From assembly GCA_965221605.1 (NCBI GenBank), contig CBDCSK010000016.1, positions 310,001 to 374,000 on the forward strand: DNA of 64,000 nt, in the 5' to 3' direction. Shown piece after piece: positions 1 through 9,212 of the stretch. Made by a program: the position numbers and the translations under genes. This DNA comes from Aldehydirespirator sp965221605. Lineage in GTDB: Bacteria; Actinomycetota; Acidimicrobiia; Acidimicrobiales; Aldehydirespiratoraceae. The notes under the pieces were generated by a model that searched no databases, was not told the DNA's origin, and saw only the letters and a list, made by a program, of their open reading frames with translations. Position 1 is the stretch's first letter, and the number at the start of each line of letters is the position of its first letter.

Positions 1-3000
1 CTGAAGAGCGGGCGCCGCAACAACCCGGAACAGGACGCCCGGCTCGCCCTGAAGGTGTTCGAGAATCAGCAGGAGCAGCTGATCGCAGCACCCTCAGAGC
101 TCCTGGCCGCCTGGCACCACCTCACGGGTGGGCCAGGCAATCAGGGCTTCGAGCTGTTCTTCGAGCATCTACGCCGTGAGCCGAGACCGTCCGGCGCGGA
201 AGCGCGAGCGGCGCTCCACGGCCGGCTCGACGGTGTCGCCTGCCGTATGCAGGCTCGCCGGGCGACCGAGACCGCTTCCACACACGGCTGGCCGCTCGCC
301 TACGCGCTGGCGTGGCTTCACGTGGCGGGAGGCAATTCGGTCATGCCGCCCTGGGTTCGCCACCAGTTCCCTGAGGCCGGAGTGCTGGTACGGCGTCTGC
401 GCGACCTCGCATGCGACGACCAGGGATGCGGCTGGTGCCGGGATCGCCACGACGCCTCCCGGGAACTGAAACGGTTCTTCGGCTTCGACGGCTTCAGGCC
501 GGAGCCCGCAGACTCCGAAGGCCGCCCCCTCCAGCAGTCCATAGTCGAGGCCGCCATGGGAGGCCGGCATGTGCTGGGGATCCTGCCGACCGGAACCGGC
601 AAGTCGGTGTGCTACCAGATTCCTGCGCTGTCGCGGTACGAGAAGACGGGGGCGGTGACTGTGGTCATCTCGCCGCTGGTGGCGCTGATGGCCGATCAGG
701 TCGCAGGACTCGAGGCACACGGCATCGTGTCGTGCGTCACCGTCAACGGCACGCTGTCGATGCCGGAACGGTCCGACGCCCTCCAGAAGTTGAGACTCGG
801 CGACGCCGCCATCGTGCTGATCTCGCCCGAGCAACTGCGCAGCGTGTCGATCCGTCGTGCACTGGACCAACGTGAGATCGGGGCGTGGGTGCTGGACGAG
901 GCCCACTGCCTGTCGAAATGGGGACACGACTTCCGCCCCGACTACCGCTACGTCGGTCGGTTCATCCGCGAGCGAGCCGGCGGCGGAGCGATCCCGCCGG
1001 TGCTGTGCCTCACCGCCACGGCCAAGCCCGAAGTGAAGGAGGAGATCGTCGACCACTTCTGGAGTGAACTCGGGATCGAGATGCGGGTGTTCGACGGCGG
1101 GAGCCGCCGCACCAACCTGAACTTCGTGGTGGTCGAGACGAGCACCCCCAACAAGCTCCACGACATCCACACGCGGCTGGAGCACCACTTGCCACCCGAG
1201 ACCGAGGGCGGAGCGATCGTGTACTGCGCGACCCGCCGGATGACCGCTGACGTGGCGGGCTTCCTCCAGGAGCAGGGAATCGCGGCTGACCGCTTCCACG
1301 CAGGATTGCCGCCGGAGGAGAAGAAGAACATCCAGCAGAGCTTCATCGCCGGTGACCTGCGGGCGATAGCCGCCACCAACGCCTTCGGAATGGGGATCGA
1401 CAAGCCTGACGTGCGACTCGTCATCCACGCCGACATCCCGTCGTCGTTGGAGAACTACCTCCAAGAGGCGGGACGGGCCGGGCGGGACCGGGACACGGCC
1501 CATTGCGTGCTGCTGTACACGAAGGAGGACGTCGAGCGTCAGTTCGGCATGTCGGCTCGCTCGCGCCTCACTCGCAGCGAGATCCACGGGGTTCTGCGGG
1601 CCCTGCGAAGGCTCGGCCGGCGCAACCGGAGCAACATTGTGATCGCCAGCACCGGCGAGATTCTCGACGAGGACGAGGACAAGGACTTCAGGCGGGACTC
1701 GTTCACGGACGACACACGAGCACGGACGGCACTCTCGTGGCTCGAGGAGTCACAGCTCCTGACCCGGGAGGAGAACCGGGTGCAGATCTTCCCATCGTGG
1801 TTGCGGGTGAGTTCCGTGGAGGAGGCCCGGCAGAAGCTCAACCGGCAGCCCTCCGTGGCTCCCCGGCGCGAGAACCTGCTCTCCATTGTTGAGACGCTGA
1901 TCGACGCCGAGCCCGATGAGGGCATCTCCACCGACCTGCTCATGAGTGCATGCGGCCTCAGCTCCGAGCAGGTGAGGAGCGCCCTGCACGACCTGGAGCG
2001 CGCCGGGATCGCCACCAACGACACCGCGCTGACAGCCTTCGTCCACGCCGGTGTGCGGAACCCGTCCCGGCAACGGCTCACCCAGGCGGCGGCAGTGGAG
2101 GAGCAACTACTGGACCTGATGCGGGAGATGGCCCCCGGCATGAGCGTCGACGACACTGCGCCGTTGAACCTTCGCATCGCGGCGCAGAGGCTCAAGGACG
2201 GCGGCCATGGCCACGTCCGGCCTGAGCATGTGGCCCGGACCATGCGCGGCATCGCGGCCGACGGCCGGGACGAAGGCGCTACCGGAGGCAGCCTCACCGT
2301 GCGCAAGTACGACGCGGAGAGTGTCCTAGTGACGCCGAAGCGCGAGTGGTCCACGATGCTCGCCATCGCCGGACGACGGCGCGCCGGTGCGGCCCTGCTG
2401 CTCGAGCACTTGGTGGGATGTCTGCCGCGGGGGCTCCGCGGCAACGACCTTCTGGCTGAGACGACCCTGGGCAAACTGGTGGCGACAGTCGAGGCCGATG
2501 CCGCGCTGATGGCGGAGGTCAAGGATTCGCGCCGGCTGGTGGACCGTTCCCTGATGTGGCTTCACGAGCAGGAGGTCATCAGGCTCAACAAGGGCCTCAC
2601 CGTGTTCCGCCCGGCCATGACCATCCATCTGGCCCGGGAGCGGCGAGGCTTCGCTCAGTCGGACTTCAAGACGCTGCAACTCCACTACGACGGGACAGTC
2701 AGGCAGATCCACATCATGGCCGAGTTCGCGCAGCAAGGCCTCGAGTCGATGGCCGATGCGGTGCGGCTGTCCCTCGACTACTTCGCTCTAGGAGAAACCG
2801 AGTTCCTGCGCCGCTGGCTTCCCGATCGAGCACGGGAACTGTCGCGGCAGACGACTCCCGAGTCGTGGCGCGACATCGTCGAGAGCCTGCGGAACCCTTC
2901 GCAGCGGCGGCTTGTGGCCGACGACCGGGAGAACACGAACGTGCTGGTCCTGGCCGGACCCGGATCGGGCAAGACCCGGGTCCTGGTGCACCGAATCGCC

Positions 3001-4746
3001 TACCTGATTCGCTCCAGGCGCGAGGATCCACGAGGCATCCTGGCCCTGGCCTACAACCGGCATGCCGCCGCTGAGATCCGCCGCCGGCTCGCGCGACTCA
3101 TCGACGACGACTCGCGGGGCGTCATCGTGCTCACGTGCCACGCACTCGCGATGCGACTCATCGGCACCAGCTTCTCGGAGCGGGCGGACCGGCCCGAGAG
3201 CGAGCACTTCCAGGACGTGCTGAAGGAAGCCGCGGCGCTGTTGCGGGGTGAGGGACTGGAACCGGACGAGGCTGAGGAGACCAGATCCCGGCTCCTCGCC
3301 GGGTTCCGCTGGATTCTCGTGGACGAGTACCAGGATGTCGGCGCGGAGGAGTACGCCCTGATCTCGGCCCTGGCCGGGCGGACCCTGTCGGAGACGGATG
3401 CCAAGCTGACCCTGTTCGCGGTCGGCGACGACGATCAGAACATCTACTCGTTCAAGGGGTCGTCGGTTCGGTTCATCCGCAACTTCGAGCAGGACTACAG
3501 CGCCAAGCCTTCCTTCCTGACCGACAACTATCGCTCCACCCGTCACATCATCGACGCATCCAACGCGGTGATCGGGCGAGCGGTGGACCGGATGAAGGCT
3601 GGCAACGAGATCCGCATCGACAGAGCCCGCTCCGGCGAGGCCGCCGGAGGCCTGTGGGGCGAGCGCGACCCGGTAGCAGGAGGGCGGGTACAGGTGCTTC
3701 CCGCAGGGCGGGACAGGATATCGCAGGCACAGGCCGCGATCGTCGAGCTGCAACGGCTGTCGGGACTCGCAACGGACTGGGACTGGTCACGCGTCGCGGT
3801 CATGGCCAAGGAGTGGCACTACCTGGAGCCGGTGCGAAACCTCTGCGAGCTTGAGGGCATCCCCGTGCAGATGGCGAACGAGGAACTCCCGAGCGTCTGG
3901 CATCTTCGCGAGACACAGGCTCTGCTGCATCACATCCGTAACGGCGGCTCCCGGCTGGTCAAGACCTCCGCGATCCAATCCTGGCTGGATGCACAACCGG
4001 GCAGTCCTTGGAACGAGCTCTTGCGGGAGGCCTCGGCAGAGCACGAAGCCGAGGTCGGCGCGGGGAAGGTGCCAGCGGACTCCTTCGTCGAATGGCTGGC
4101 TGAATGGGGACGCGAGTTCCGCCGGCGCCAGCGGGGGCTGCTCCTCCTGACCGCCCATCGCGCCAAGGGCCTCGAATTCGACCATGCGGTGGTGCTCGAC
4201 GGCGGCTGGGACCGCGTAGGGCACCACGAGGACAGCGATGCGCCACGTCGCCTGTACTACGTCGCCATGACCCGGGCACGGCAGACTCTCGCCCTCGGAC
4301 GCTTGACGGGACCGCACCCGATCCAGGATGCGCTGGGGGACACCGAGGCAGTCCTTTGGAGAGACCCGGTCGCGCTTCCGGAGCCTGCGCCGGAGATGGA
4401 GCGTCACTATCGGCCGCTCGGCCTGCGGGACGTGTACCTGAGCTTCGCCGGCCGCAGGCCACGCCGGGATCGCGTGCACCGCGCCATCGCCGCCTTGTCG
4501 CCGGGTGACCAGTTGCAAGTGCGGCGACAATCCGGCACCTGGGAGCTGCTGGACGGGCGGGGCATCGTGGTGGGAACGCTGGCTCGCAGTTTCGACCCGC
4601 CTGCGGACATGCGCTGCGTCGACGCCAGCGTCACGGCAATCGTCTCCTGGAAGAGCAGTTACTCGGAGCCGCAGTACCAGAAGCAACTCAAGTGCGACGA
4701 GTGGGAGGTCGTGGTGCCCGAACTGGTCTTCGAGCCTGAGCCCTAG
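1..4746 (+). CDS. RecQ-UvrD fused DNA helicase (5' end cut by window)
   Basis: Two helicases are joined in one chain. The frame is open to the window edge and no good ribosome site precedes the first in-frame GTG at 55, so the gene probably starts upstream. Numbering from that GTG, the SF2 RecQ-type half has Walker A TGTGKS at 179-184, DEAH at 281-284 and motif VI QEAGRAGRD from 470. The SF1 UvrD-type half has Walker A GPGSGKT ending at 974, DEYQD at 1090-1094, and late motifs TAHRAKGLEFD and YYVAMTRAR. A small Cys cluster (C120, C125, C128) lies ahead of the RecQ half. The residues before position 20 (NNPEQDARLALKVF) resemble the last motif of a DEDD 3'-5' exonuclease, so an exonuclease domain may lie upstream; that is inference. 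Probable role: DNA repair or genome defence. Confidence 0.9.
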   Translation: MKSGRRNNPEQDARLALKVFENQQEQLIAAPSELLAAWHHLTGGPGNQGFELFFEHLRREPRPSGAEARAALHGRLDGVACRMQARRATETASTHGWPLAYALAWLHVAGGNSVMPPWVRHQFPEAGVLVRRLRDLACDDQGCGWCRDRHDASRELKRFFGFDGFRPEPADSEGRPLQQSIVEAAMGGRHVLGILPTGTGKSVCYQIPALSRYEKTGAVTVVISPLVALMADQVAGLEAHGIVSCVTVNGTLSMPERSDALQKLRLGDAAIVLISPEQLRSVSIRRALDQREIGAWVLDEAHCLSKWGHDFRPDYRYVGRFIRERAGGGAIPPVLCLTATAKPEVKEEIVDHFWSELGIEMRVFDGGSRRTNLNFVVVETSTPNKLHDIHTRLEHHLPPETEGGAIVYCATRRMTADVAGFLQEQGIAADRFHAGLPPEEKKNIQQSFIAGDLRAIAATNAFGMGIDKPDVRLVIHADIPSSLENYLQEAGRAGRDRDTAHCVLLYTKEDVERQFGMSARSRLTRSEIHGVLRALRRLGRRNRSNIVIASTGEILDEDEDKDFRRDSFTDDTRARTALSWLEESQLLTREENRVQIFPSWLRVSSVEEARQKLNRQPSVAPRRENLLSIVETLIDAEPDEGISTDLLMSACGLSSEQVRSALHDLERAGIATNDTALTAFVHAGVRNPSRQRLTQAAAVEEQLLDLMREMAPGMSVDDTAPLNLRIAAQRLKDGGHGHVRPEHVARTMRGIAADGRDEGATGGSLTVRKYDAESVLVTPKREWSTMLAIAGRRRAGAALLLEHLVGCLPRGLRGNDLLAETTLGKLVATVEADAALMAEVKDSRRLVDRSLMWLHEQEVIRLNKGLTVFRPAMTIHLARERRGFAQSDFKTLQLHYDGTVRQIHIMAEFAQQGLESMADAVRLSLDYFALGETEFLRRWLPDRARELSRQTTPESWRDIVESLRNPSQRRLVADDRENTNVLVLAGPGSGKTRVLVHRIAYLIRSRREDPRGILALAYNRHAAAEIRRRLARLIDDDSRGVIVLTCHALAMRLIGTSFSERADRPESEHFQDVLKEAAALLRGEGLEPDEAEETRSRLLAGFRWILVDEYQDVGAEEYALISALAGRTLSETDAKLTLFAVGDDDQNIYSFKGSSVRFIRNFEQDYSAKPSFLTDNYRSTRHIIDASNAVIGRAVDRMKAGNEIRIDRARSGEAAGGLWGERDPVAGGRVQVLPAGRDRISQAQAAIVELQRLSGLATDWDWSRVAVMAKEWHYLEPVRNLCELEGIPVQMANEELPSVWHLRETQALLHHIRNGGSRLVKTSAIQSWLDAQPGSPWNELLREASAEHEAEVGAGKVPADSFVEWLAEWGREFRRRQRGLLLLTAHRAKGLEFDHAVVLDGGWDRVGHHEDSDAPRRLYYVAMTRARQTLALGRLTGPHPIQDALGDTEAVLWRDPVALPEPAPEMERHYRPLGLRDVYLSFAGRRPRRDRVHRAIAALSPGDQLQVRRQSGTWELLDGRGIVVGTLARSFDPPADMRCVDASVTAIVSWKSSYSEPQYQKQLKCDEWEVVVPELVFEPEP

Positions 4747-4792
4747 GCACCGGCCACGCTCGACTCTCCGTCGGCGTGGTCCGGCGCTAGGG
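4741..4792. terminator. Bidirectional terminator-like hairpin between convergent genes
   Basis: CCCTAG (4741-4746), CCGG and CCACGC (4754-4759) pair with GCGTGG (4774-4779), CCGG and CTAGGG (4787-4792), with small bulges. The outer arms contain both stop codons: TAG of the helicase at 4744-4746 and, on the other strand, TAG of vapC at 4789-4787. There is no T-run. Confidence 0.6.
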
Positions 4793-5206
4793 GAGGACCT
4801 TGAAGGCTCGGCGGCGGCCGGGGCCGTAGCGGTAGATGCGGAAGTCGGCGTCGAACGCCAGCGCGTCGTTGATGGCCAGACGCTCCATGATCGCCCAGCT
4901 TGTCCGGTCGGTAAACGAGAATGCCTGATCGTCGAAGGCCGCAACCGTTGCCTCGGCTGTCTCCAGGTCGGCGGGGGTGGCGCACTCCACACGGGCGGTG
5001 CCGGACGCGACTGCGGCCACGACCTGATTGGCGATGCGGTGGCCGGCGCGCCCGTTTACGAGGTTCCAGAGCTCGGCCAGGACCAGATCGCTGGTGACCA
5101 GCGTTCCGGCGTGCTGCGTCAACAGCGACCTGGCAACCTGGCTGTGAGCGTCATCAGCGTCGGCCGCGGCATACCAGATGCTGGTGTCGACGAAGACGGA
5201 GCCCAA
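4787..5206 (-). CDS. vapC: VapC-type PIN-domain ribonuclease toxin
   Basis: 139 aa, the normal size for a VapC toxin. PIN-domain toxins are Mg-dependent RNases held inactive by their antitoxin. The acidic residues expected for the metal site are visible: D7 in FVDTS, E45 in LAEL, D100 in FTDRTSW, and D119 or D121 in the FDADF motif. The start is TTG at 5206, only 3 nt after the stop of the upstream ribbon-helix-helix gene, so the two are translationally coupled. The tRNA or rRNA target cannot be told from the sequence. Confidence 0.85.
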   Translation of the reverse strand: MGSVFVDTSIWYAAADADDAHSQVARSLLTQHAGTLVTSDLVLAELWNLVNGRAGHRIANQVVAAVASGTARVECATPADLETAEATVAAFDDQAFSFTDRTSWAIMERLAINDALAFDADFRIYRYGPGRRRAFKVLP

Positions 5207-5209
5207 GAC

Positions 5210-5458
5210 TCAGAGCCCCTTGGCCGCAAACTGCTGATCGATGGTCTCGCTGATCATGGCCTGCTTTCCGTCGGCGATCCTCGACCCGCCGCTGTCGAAC
5301 AGCCCGAAGATCACCGACGGGTCGCCTCCGGGCGCATCCGGTTCCAGGTCGCGGGCCACGAGGCGCCGGATGTACTCCGACAGCGAGATGCCGTCACGAG
5401 CCGCCTTGCGCTTGGCCTCGGCGTGGTGGTGGTCCGGAAGCAGGATCATCGTCCTCAT
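5210..5458 (-). CDS. vapB: VapB-like ribbon-helix-helix antitoxin
   Basis: 82 aa. The N-terminus (MRTMILLPDHHHAEAKRKA, then GISLSEYIRRLVARDL) fits a ribbon-helix-helix DNA-binding fold of the CopG/VapB kind; the C-terminal half should wrap the toxin. It is transcribed ahead of vapC, the usual order for autoregulated toxin-antitoxin pairs. A perfect TATAAT lies on the minus strand at 5470-5465, 6 nt before the ATG, so the mRNA is probably leaderless. A long imperfect palindrome directly upstream is the likely operator. Confidence 0.8.
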   Translation of the reverse strand: MRTMILLPDHHHAEAKRKAARDGISLSEYIRRLVARDLEPDAPGGDPSVIFGLFDSGGSRIADGKQAMISETIDQQFAAKGL

Positions 5459-5464
5459 CGTCCA

Positions 5465-5515
5465 ATTATAGCATATTAGGTTATCAGAAGATATTCTGAA
5501 ATAACCTATTAATGC
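5465..5515 (-). promoter_or_regulatory. vapBC promoter and palindromic operator
   Basis: An AT-rich island in very G+C-rich DNA. The -10 TATAAT is at 5470-5465 (minus strand). The operator is an imperfect inverted repeat: AGGTTAT at 5478-5484 against ATAACCT at 5501-5507, with inner arms CAGAA (5485-5489) and TTCTG (5494-5498), and outer arms reaching GCAT at 5471-5474 and ATGC at 5512-5515. It also sits upstream of the divergent HNH gene. Ribbon-helix-helix antitoxins commonly bind such sites, which is the basis for calling it an operator. Confidence 0.65.
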
Positions 5516-5551
5516 TTGATATATGTCATACCGGTGTGAGATGCTGTCTGC

Positions 5552-6925
5552 ATGTTGATCGAAGCCGCCCGACGGGTCGAGACCGCCGCCAAGGAGGTGC
5601 TCGCGGCCGTCGAGGCTGGCTCAATGTCGGGTGGGGAGGCGCGCCAGGTGCTGGCGGTGTGCACGCCCGCGATGGCGGCGCTGACGGCCGCCCAGACGGC
5701 TGCGGCGAGAGTGGTCGCCGGCGCAGAGCAACACGGCGACGGCGGCGCGCAAGTACTGGCCGACACCGCCGGGTTGCCGCGGCACGAAGCGCGGAGTCAG
5801 GTCAAGACGGCCCGAACCATCGAGTCGGCGCCCGCGGTGCGCGACGCGGTGGAGGCGGGACGGGTGCCGCAGGCCAACGCAAGGCGGCTGGCGGAGGCCA
5901 TCGAGAAGACCGGCGCGGAGGCTGTCGGGTCCGACGCCGAACTGCTGTCGAAGGCTGTGTCGATGCGCCCCGAGCAGTTCACCAAGGAGGCGCGGAGGTG
6001 GACCGCGGACCGCCAACGCGACGGCGGCGAGAGCGACTACCGGCGCCTGCGGGCCCGGCGGCGTGTGCGGGTATGGGACGGCGACGACGGGATGGTGCAC
6101 GTCCACGGCGAGTTCGACCCCGTCGCCGGGAACCGCATCGGCAACCGGCTGCGGGCTGTGGCCGGTCGCCTCCGCGACACCGACAAGAAGCAGGCCGGCG
6201 CCGACACCGAGCGGCGTAGCTTCGACCAGTGCATGGCCGACGCTCTCGACAGCCTCACGTTCGACACCGCCGCGAGGGGACACCACGAGGGCGGCTCTGA
6301 CCGGTGCTCTGACAATCGCCCAGGCATCGAGGCAGGCCAGGATCCGAAAAACCGGTCGGGCGCGGCCACAGGCAACGGCAGCAGCGGCGACCGCAGACCC
6401 TTCGCGGACATCTGCGTGGTGGCGCATGTGGACAGCCATACCGGCAAGCTCGTCGCCGAGCTTCCCGACGGCACGCGGCTGCCGACGGCAGTGCTAGAGG
6501 AACTCGCCTGCAACGCCAGGCTCACCGGTGTCGTCTTCGACCGGAAGGGCAAACCGATCTGGCGGGCCGAGTCCTGCCGCACGGCCACCGAGGCCCAACG
6601 ACGGATCTTGATCGCCCGCTACGGGGGCTGCTTCCACTGCAAGGCCCATCCGGCGCTGTGCCAGATCCATCACATCAGACCGGTGTCACAGGGTGGGTCC
6701 ACCAGGCTCGACAACATGGTTCCGGTCTGCTGGGAATGCCACCAGAAGATCCACCATCACAAGTGGCAGATCCAAACCATCAACGGGGTGCACACCCTCC
6801 ACCCGCCCGGGTGGATGCACCACGGCCCCGCTCACGTCCCGGAACAACCACCTCCGCAGCTTCCCTGTACTGACCCGCCGCTTGACCTCTGGTCAGACAC
6901 CGGAGAACTCTGCGCTGCGCCATAG
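5552..6925 (+). CDS. DUF222 (13E12-type) HNH endonuclease-domain protein
   Basis: 457 aa. Residues 1 to about 300 are the Ala/Arg-rich helical DUF222 region typical of the actinobacterial 13E12 repeat family. The C-terminus is a zinc-binding HNH nuclease domain: CFHC from C360, IHHI near 372, the Asn of LDNMVPVC and a final ECHQKIHHH, giving two CxxC zinc pairs around the HNH core. The family is multicopy in many actinobacteria and often linked to mobile DNA, but its biological role is unsettled. It is divergent from vapBC across an AT-rich region. The ATG at 5552 has no strong ribosome site. Confidence 0.85.
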   Translation: MLIEAARRVETAAKEVLAAVEAGSMSGGEARQVLAVCTPAMAALTAAQTAAARVVAGAEQHGDGGAQVLADTAGLPRHEARSQVKTARTIESAPAVRDAVEAGRVPQANARRLAEAIEKTGAEAVGSDAELLSKAVSMRPEQFTKEARRWTADRQRDGGESDYRRLRARRRVRVWDGDDGMVHVHGEFDPVAGNRIGNRLRAVAGRLRDTDKKQAGADTERRSFDQCMADALDSLTFDTAARGHHEGGSDRCSDNRPGIEAGQDPKNRSGAATGNGSSGDRRPFADICVVAHVDSHTGKLVAELPDGTRLPTAVLEELACNARLTGVVFDRKGKPIWRAESCRTATEAQRRILIARYGGCFHCKAHPALCQIHHIRPVSQGGSTRLDNMVPVCWECHQKIHHHKWQIQTINGVHTLHPPGWMHHGPAHVPEQPPPQLPCTDPPLDLWSDTGELCAAP

Positions 6926-6981
6926 GTCACACCGGGCTTGAGATCGGCTCGCCGAGCGCGCCCGCGGATCCGGCCCTGCGG

Positions 6982-9006
6982 TCAGGCTTCGAGTTGGGCG
7001 AGTAGGTCCTCGGGGGTGGACGCGGGGGACTGGCAGGCGAAGTTGCGGCAGACGTAGGCGAAGCCCTCGGGGCGGTCGGCCCACAGGGGCGAGTCGTAGG
7101 GCTCGGCCCAGGCCAGGACCGCGCCGGGCAGGTAGCGGGTCTGCACCGCCGACACGAGGTCGGCCCGGTCTCCGACCACCGCTATCTCGTCGAGGCTGTG
7201 GGCGGCCATGTCCACCGCCTCCAGCGCCCGGCCGAAGGCGGTGGGATGCTGGGCCGCGGCGCTGCTGAACAGCCCGATGATCCGGCGAGCGTGCTCGTCG
7301 TAGCGAGACTCACCGGTCAGCGCCGCCAGGCGCAGCAGCCCGCAGGCGGCCAGCGACTGGGCCGACGGGGTGGCGTTGTCCATCAGGTCCTTGGGCCGGG
7401 TAACGAGCCTCTCGGCATCGTCGCCGGTGGTGAACACCCCGCCCGCGTCGTCGTCCCAGAACAGCTCCAGCAGGCCGTCAGCCGCGGCCCGGGCCTCATC
7501 GATCCAGCGGGCCTCGCCCGACAGCTCGGCCAGCCTGGTCAAGGCGTCGATCACGGCCCCGTAGTCCTGGGCGTAGGCCAGGTGGCGGGCCTGGGCCGGC
7601 CGCTCGGCATCGCCGGCCTGCCACGATCGCAGCCAGCGACCGTCGTCGCGGCGCAGGTTCGCCACCAGGAACTCGCCGTTGGCGACGGCCGCGGCCCGCC
7701 ATTCGGGGTTGCCGGTGGCCGCGGCGGCCTCGGCCAGCGCCGACAGCATCAGCCCGTTCCACTCGGTGAGCACCTTGTCGTCGAGGCCGGGCCGGATGCG
7801 GCTCTCCCGGCAGATGAACAGCGCCTCGCGAGCAGCCTCGATGGCGTCGGGGCGGATCAGATCGCCCCGCACCGAGCGGTTCAAGATGTTGGCTCCCTCG
7901 AAGTTGCCGGCCGCGGTCACGCCCCACCAGGCCACGGCCGCATCGGCGGCCTCGACCCCGGCGGCGGCCTGCACCACGGACCGCAGCTCAGGCTCGGACC
8001 ACACGTAGAACTTGCCCTCCACCCCCTCCGAGTCGGCGTCCTCGGCCGAGTAGAAGCCGCCGTCAGGATGGCGCAGGTCCCGCAGCACGTAGCCGATGGT
8101 CTCGTCGACCACCTGCCGGTAGACGGCCTCACCGGTCACCATCCACGCATGCAGGTAGACCCTGGTCAGCAGGGCGTTGTCGTACAGCATCTTCTCGAAG
8201 TGAGGGACGAGCCACCGATGGTCGACCGAATAGCGGGCGAAGCCGCCTCCGAGGTGGTCGTAGATGCCGCCGGAGGCCATGGCGTCGAGGCTTGTGCCCA
8301 CAACCCGCAGCAACTCGGGACGATCGCTGCGGTGATGGATCCGCAACGCCGAGGCCAGCGTCATGGCCGCCGGGAACTTGGGCGCGCCCCCGAAGCCTCC
8401 CCATTCCGGATCGAAGGACGAGAGGATGGCGTCACCCGCCCGATCGAGGGCCCGGCTGTCGGCGGCGCCTGCGGGTGCGGCCTCCGCGCCCAGCGAGGCC
8501 GCGACGCGTGACGTGCGGTCCATGAGTGCCACCAACTGGTCGGCCTGGGCGTGCACGTCGTCCCGCCGGTTGGTCCAGGCCTCGTCGATGGCCGCCATCA
8601 CCTGGCGGAACGAGGCCATCCCGCCCCGGGGCCGGTCGGGATAGTAGGTGCCGCCGAAGAAGGGACGGCCGTCGGGGGTACAGAACACGGTCATGGGCCA
8701 GCCGCCCCGGCCGGTCATGGCCTGCACCGAGTCCATGTAGATGGAGTCCACGTCAGGGCGCTCCTCGCGGTCCACCTTCACGTTCACGAACAGCTGGTTC
8801 ATGATGGCCGCAGTGTCAGGGTCCTCGAACGACTCATGGGCCATCACGTGGCACCAGTGGCAGCTCGAGTAGCCCACCGACAGCAGCACCGGCCGGTCGC
8901 GCTCGGCCGCGGCCTCGAACGCCTCCGGCCCCCACGGGTACCAGTCCACCGGGTTGTCCCGGTGCTGGCGCAGGTAAGGGCTGGTCTCGCTGCCGAGCCG
9001 GTTCAC
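6982..9006 (-). CDS. DUF255 thioredoxin-fold protein (YyaL / SPATA20 family)
   Basis: 674 aa from GTG at 9006. Family proteins begin close to the NRLGSETSPYLRQHRDNPVDW block, so the longer frame upstream, which runs through an intergenic repeat, is rejected. The N-terminal third is the DUF255 thioredoxin-like domain with CHWC at residues 49-52 followed by HVMAHESF. The rest resembles an alpha/alpha-barrel of the six-hairpin glycosidase kind. The family is widespread from bacteria to animals. It may act on thiol redox or a sugar-linked substrate; no reaction is established that I can name. It stands alone, convergent with the HNH gene. Confidence 0.85.
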   Translation of the reverse strand: MNRLGSETSPYLRQHRDNPVDWYPWGPEAFEAAAERDRPVLLSVGYSSCHWCHVMAHESFEDPDTAAIMNQLFVNVKVDREERPDVDSIYMDSVQAMTGRGGWPMTVFCTPDGRPFFGGTYYPDRPRGGMASFRQVMAAIDEAWTNRRDDVHAQADQLVALMDRTSRVAASLGAEAAPAGAADSRALDRAGDAILSSFDPEWGGFGGAPKFPAAMTLASALRIHHRSDRPELLRVVGTSLDAMASGGIYDHLGGGFARYSVDHRWLVPHFEKMLYDNALLTRVYLHAWMVTGEAVYRQVVDETIGYVLRDLRHPDGGFYSAEDADSEGVEGKFYVWSEPELRSVVQAAAGVEAADAAVAWWGVTAAGNFEGANILNRSVRGDLIRPDAIEAAREALFICRESRIRPGLDDKVLTEWNGLMLSALAEAAAATGNPEWRAAAVANGEFLVANLRRDDGRWLRSWQAGDAERPAQARHLAYAQDYGAVIDALTRLAELSGEARWIDEARAAADGLLELFWDDDAGGVFTTGDDAERLVTRPKDLMDNATPSAQSLAACGLLRLAALTGESRYDEHARRIIGLFSSAAAQHPTAFGRALEAVDMAAHSLDEIAVVGDRADLVSAVQTRYLPGAVLAWAEPYDSPLWADRPEGFAYVCRNFACQSPASTPEDLLAQLEA

Positions 9007-9020
9007 GCCAGTGAGCCTAG

Positions 9021-9110
9021 GAGGCCGAGCGAATAGGTGTGTGCGAGCGGCCTTCAAGAGCGAGGCCGTGGCCCGAGCGGCCCGTGAGCGCAGCGAACAA
9101 GAGCGGGAGA
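9021..9110 (+). repeat. Dispersed intergenic repeat, copy A
   Basis: Begins GAGGCCGAGCG at 9021 and carries the 46-bp core at 9061-9106 (starts CGAGGCCGTGGCCCGAGC, ends AACAAGAGCGG). Copies B, C and D are near 10.9, 23.1 and 33.0 kb. It lies between divergent genes and contains no plausible gene. Confidence 0.85.
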
Positions 9111-9212
9111 TACCCCCTCGCCACACGACGAGCTCTCACCCGTCCGCGGGGCACGTACGGGGCTCCGAACGCGCGATGAGCGGTCGGCCTCGCGCTGGGG
9201 CAGACTGGCCCG

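Noticed and set aside
1..6925. Calling the left end a phage-defence island
   Set aside because: A fused helicase, VapBC and an HNH protein are suggestive but do not form a defence system I recognise, and the left edge is cut.
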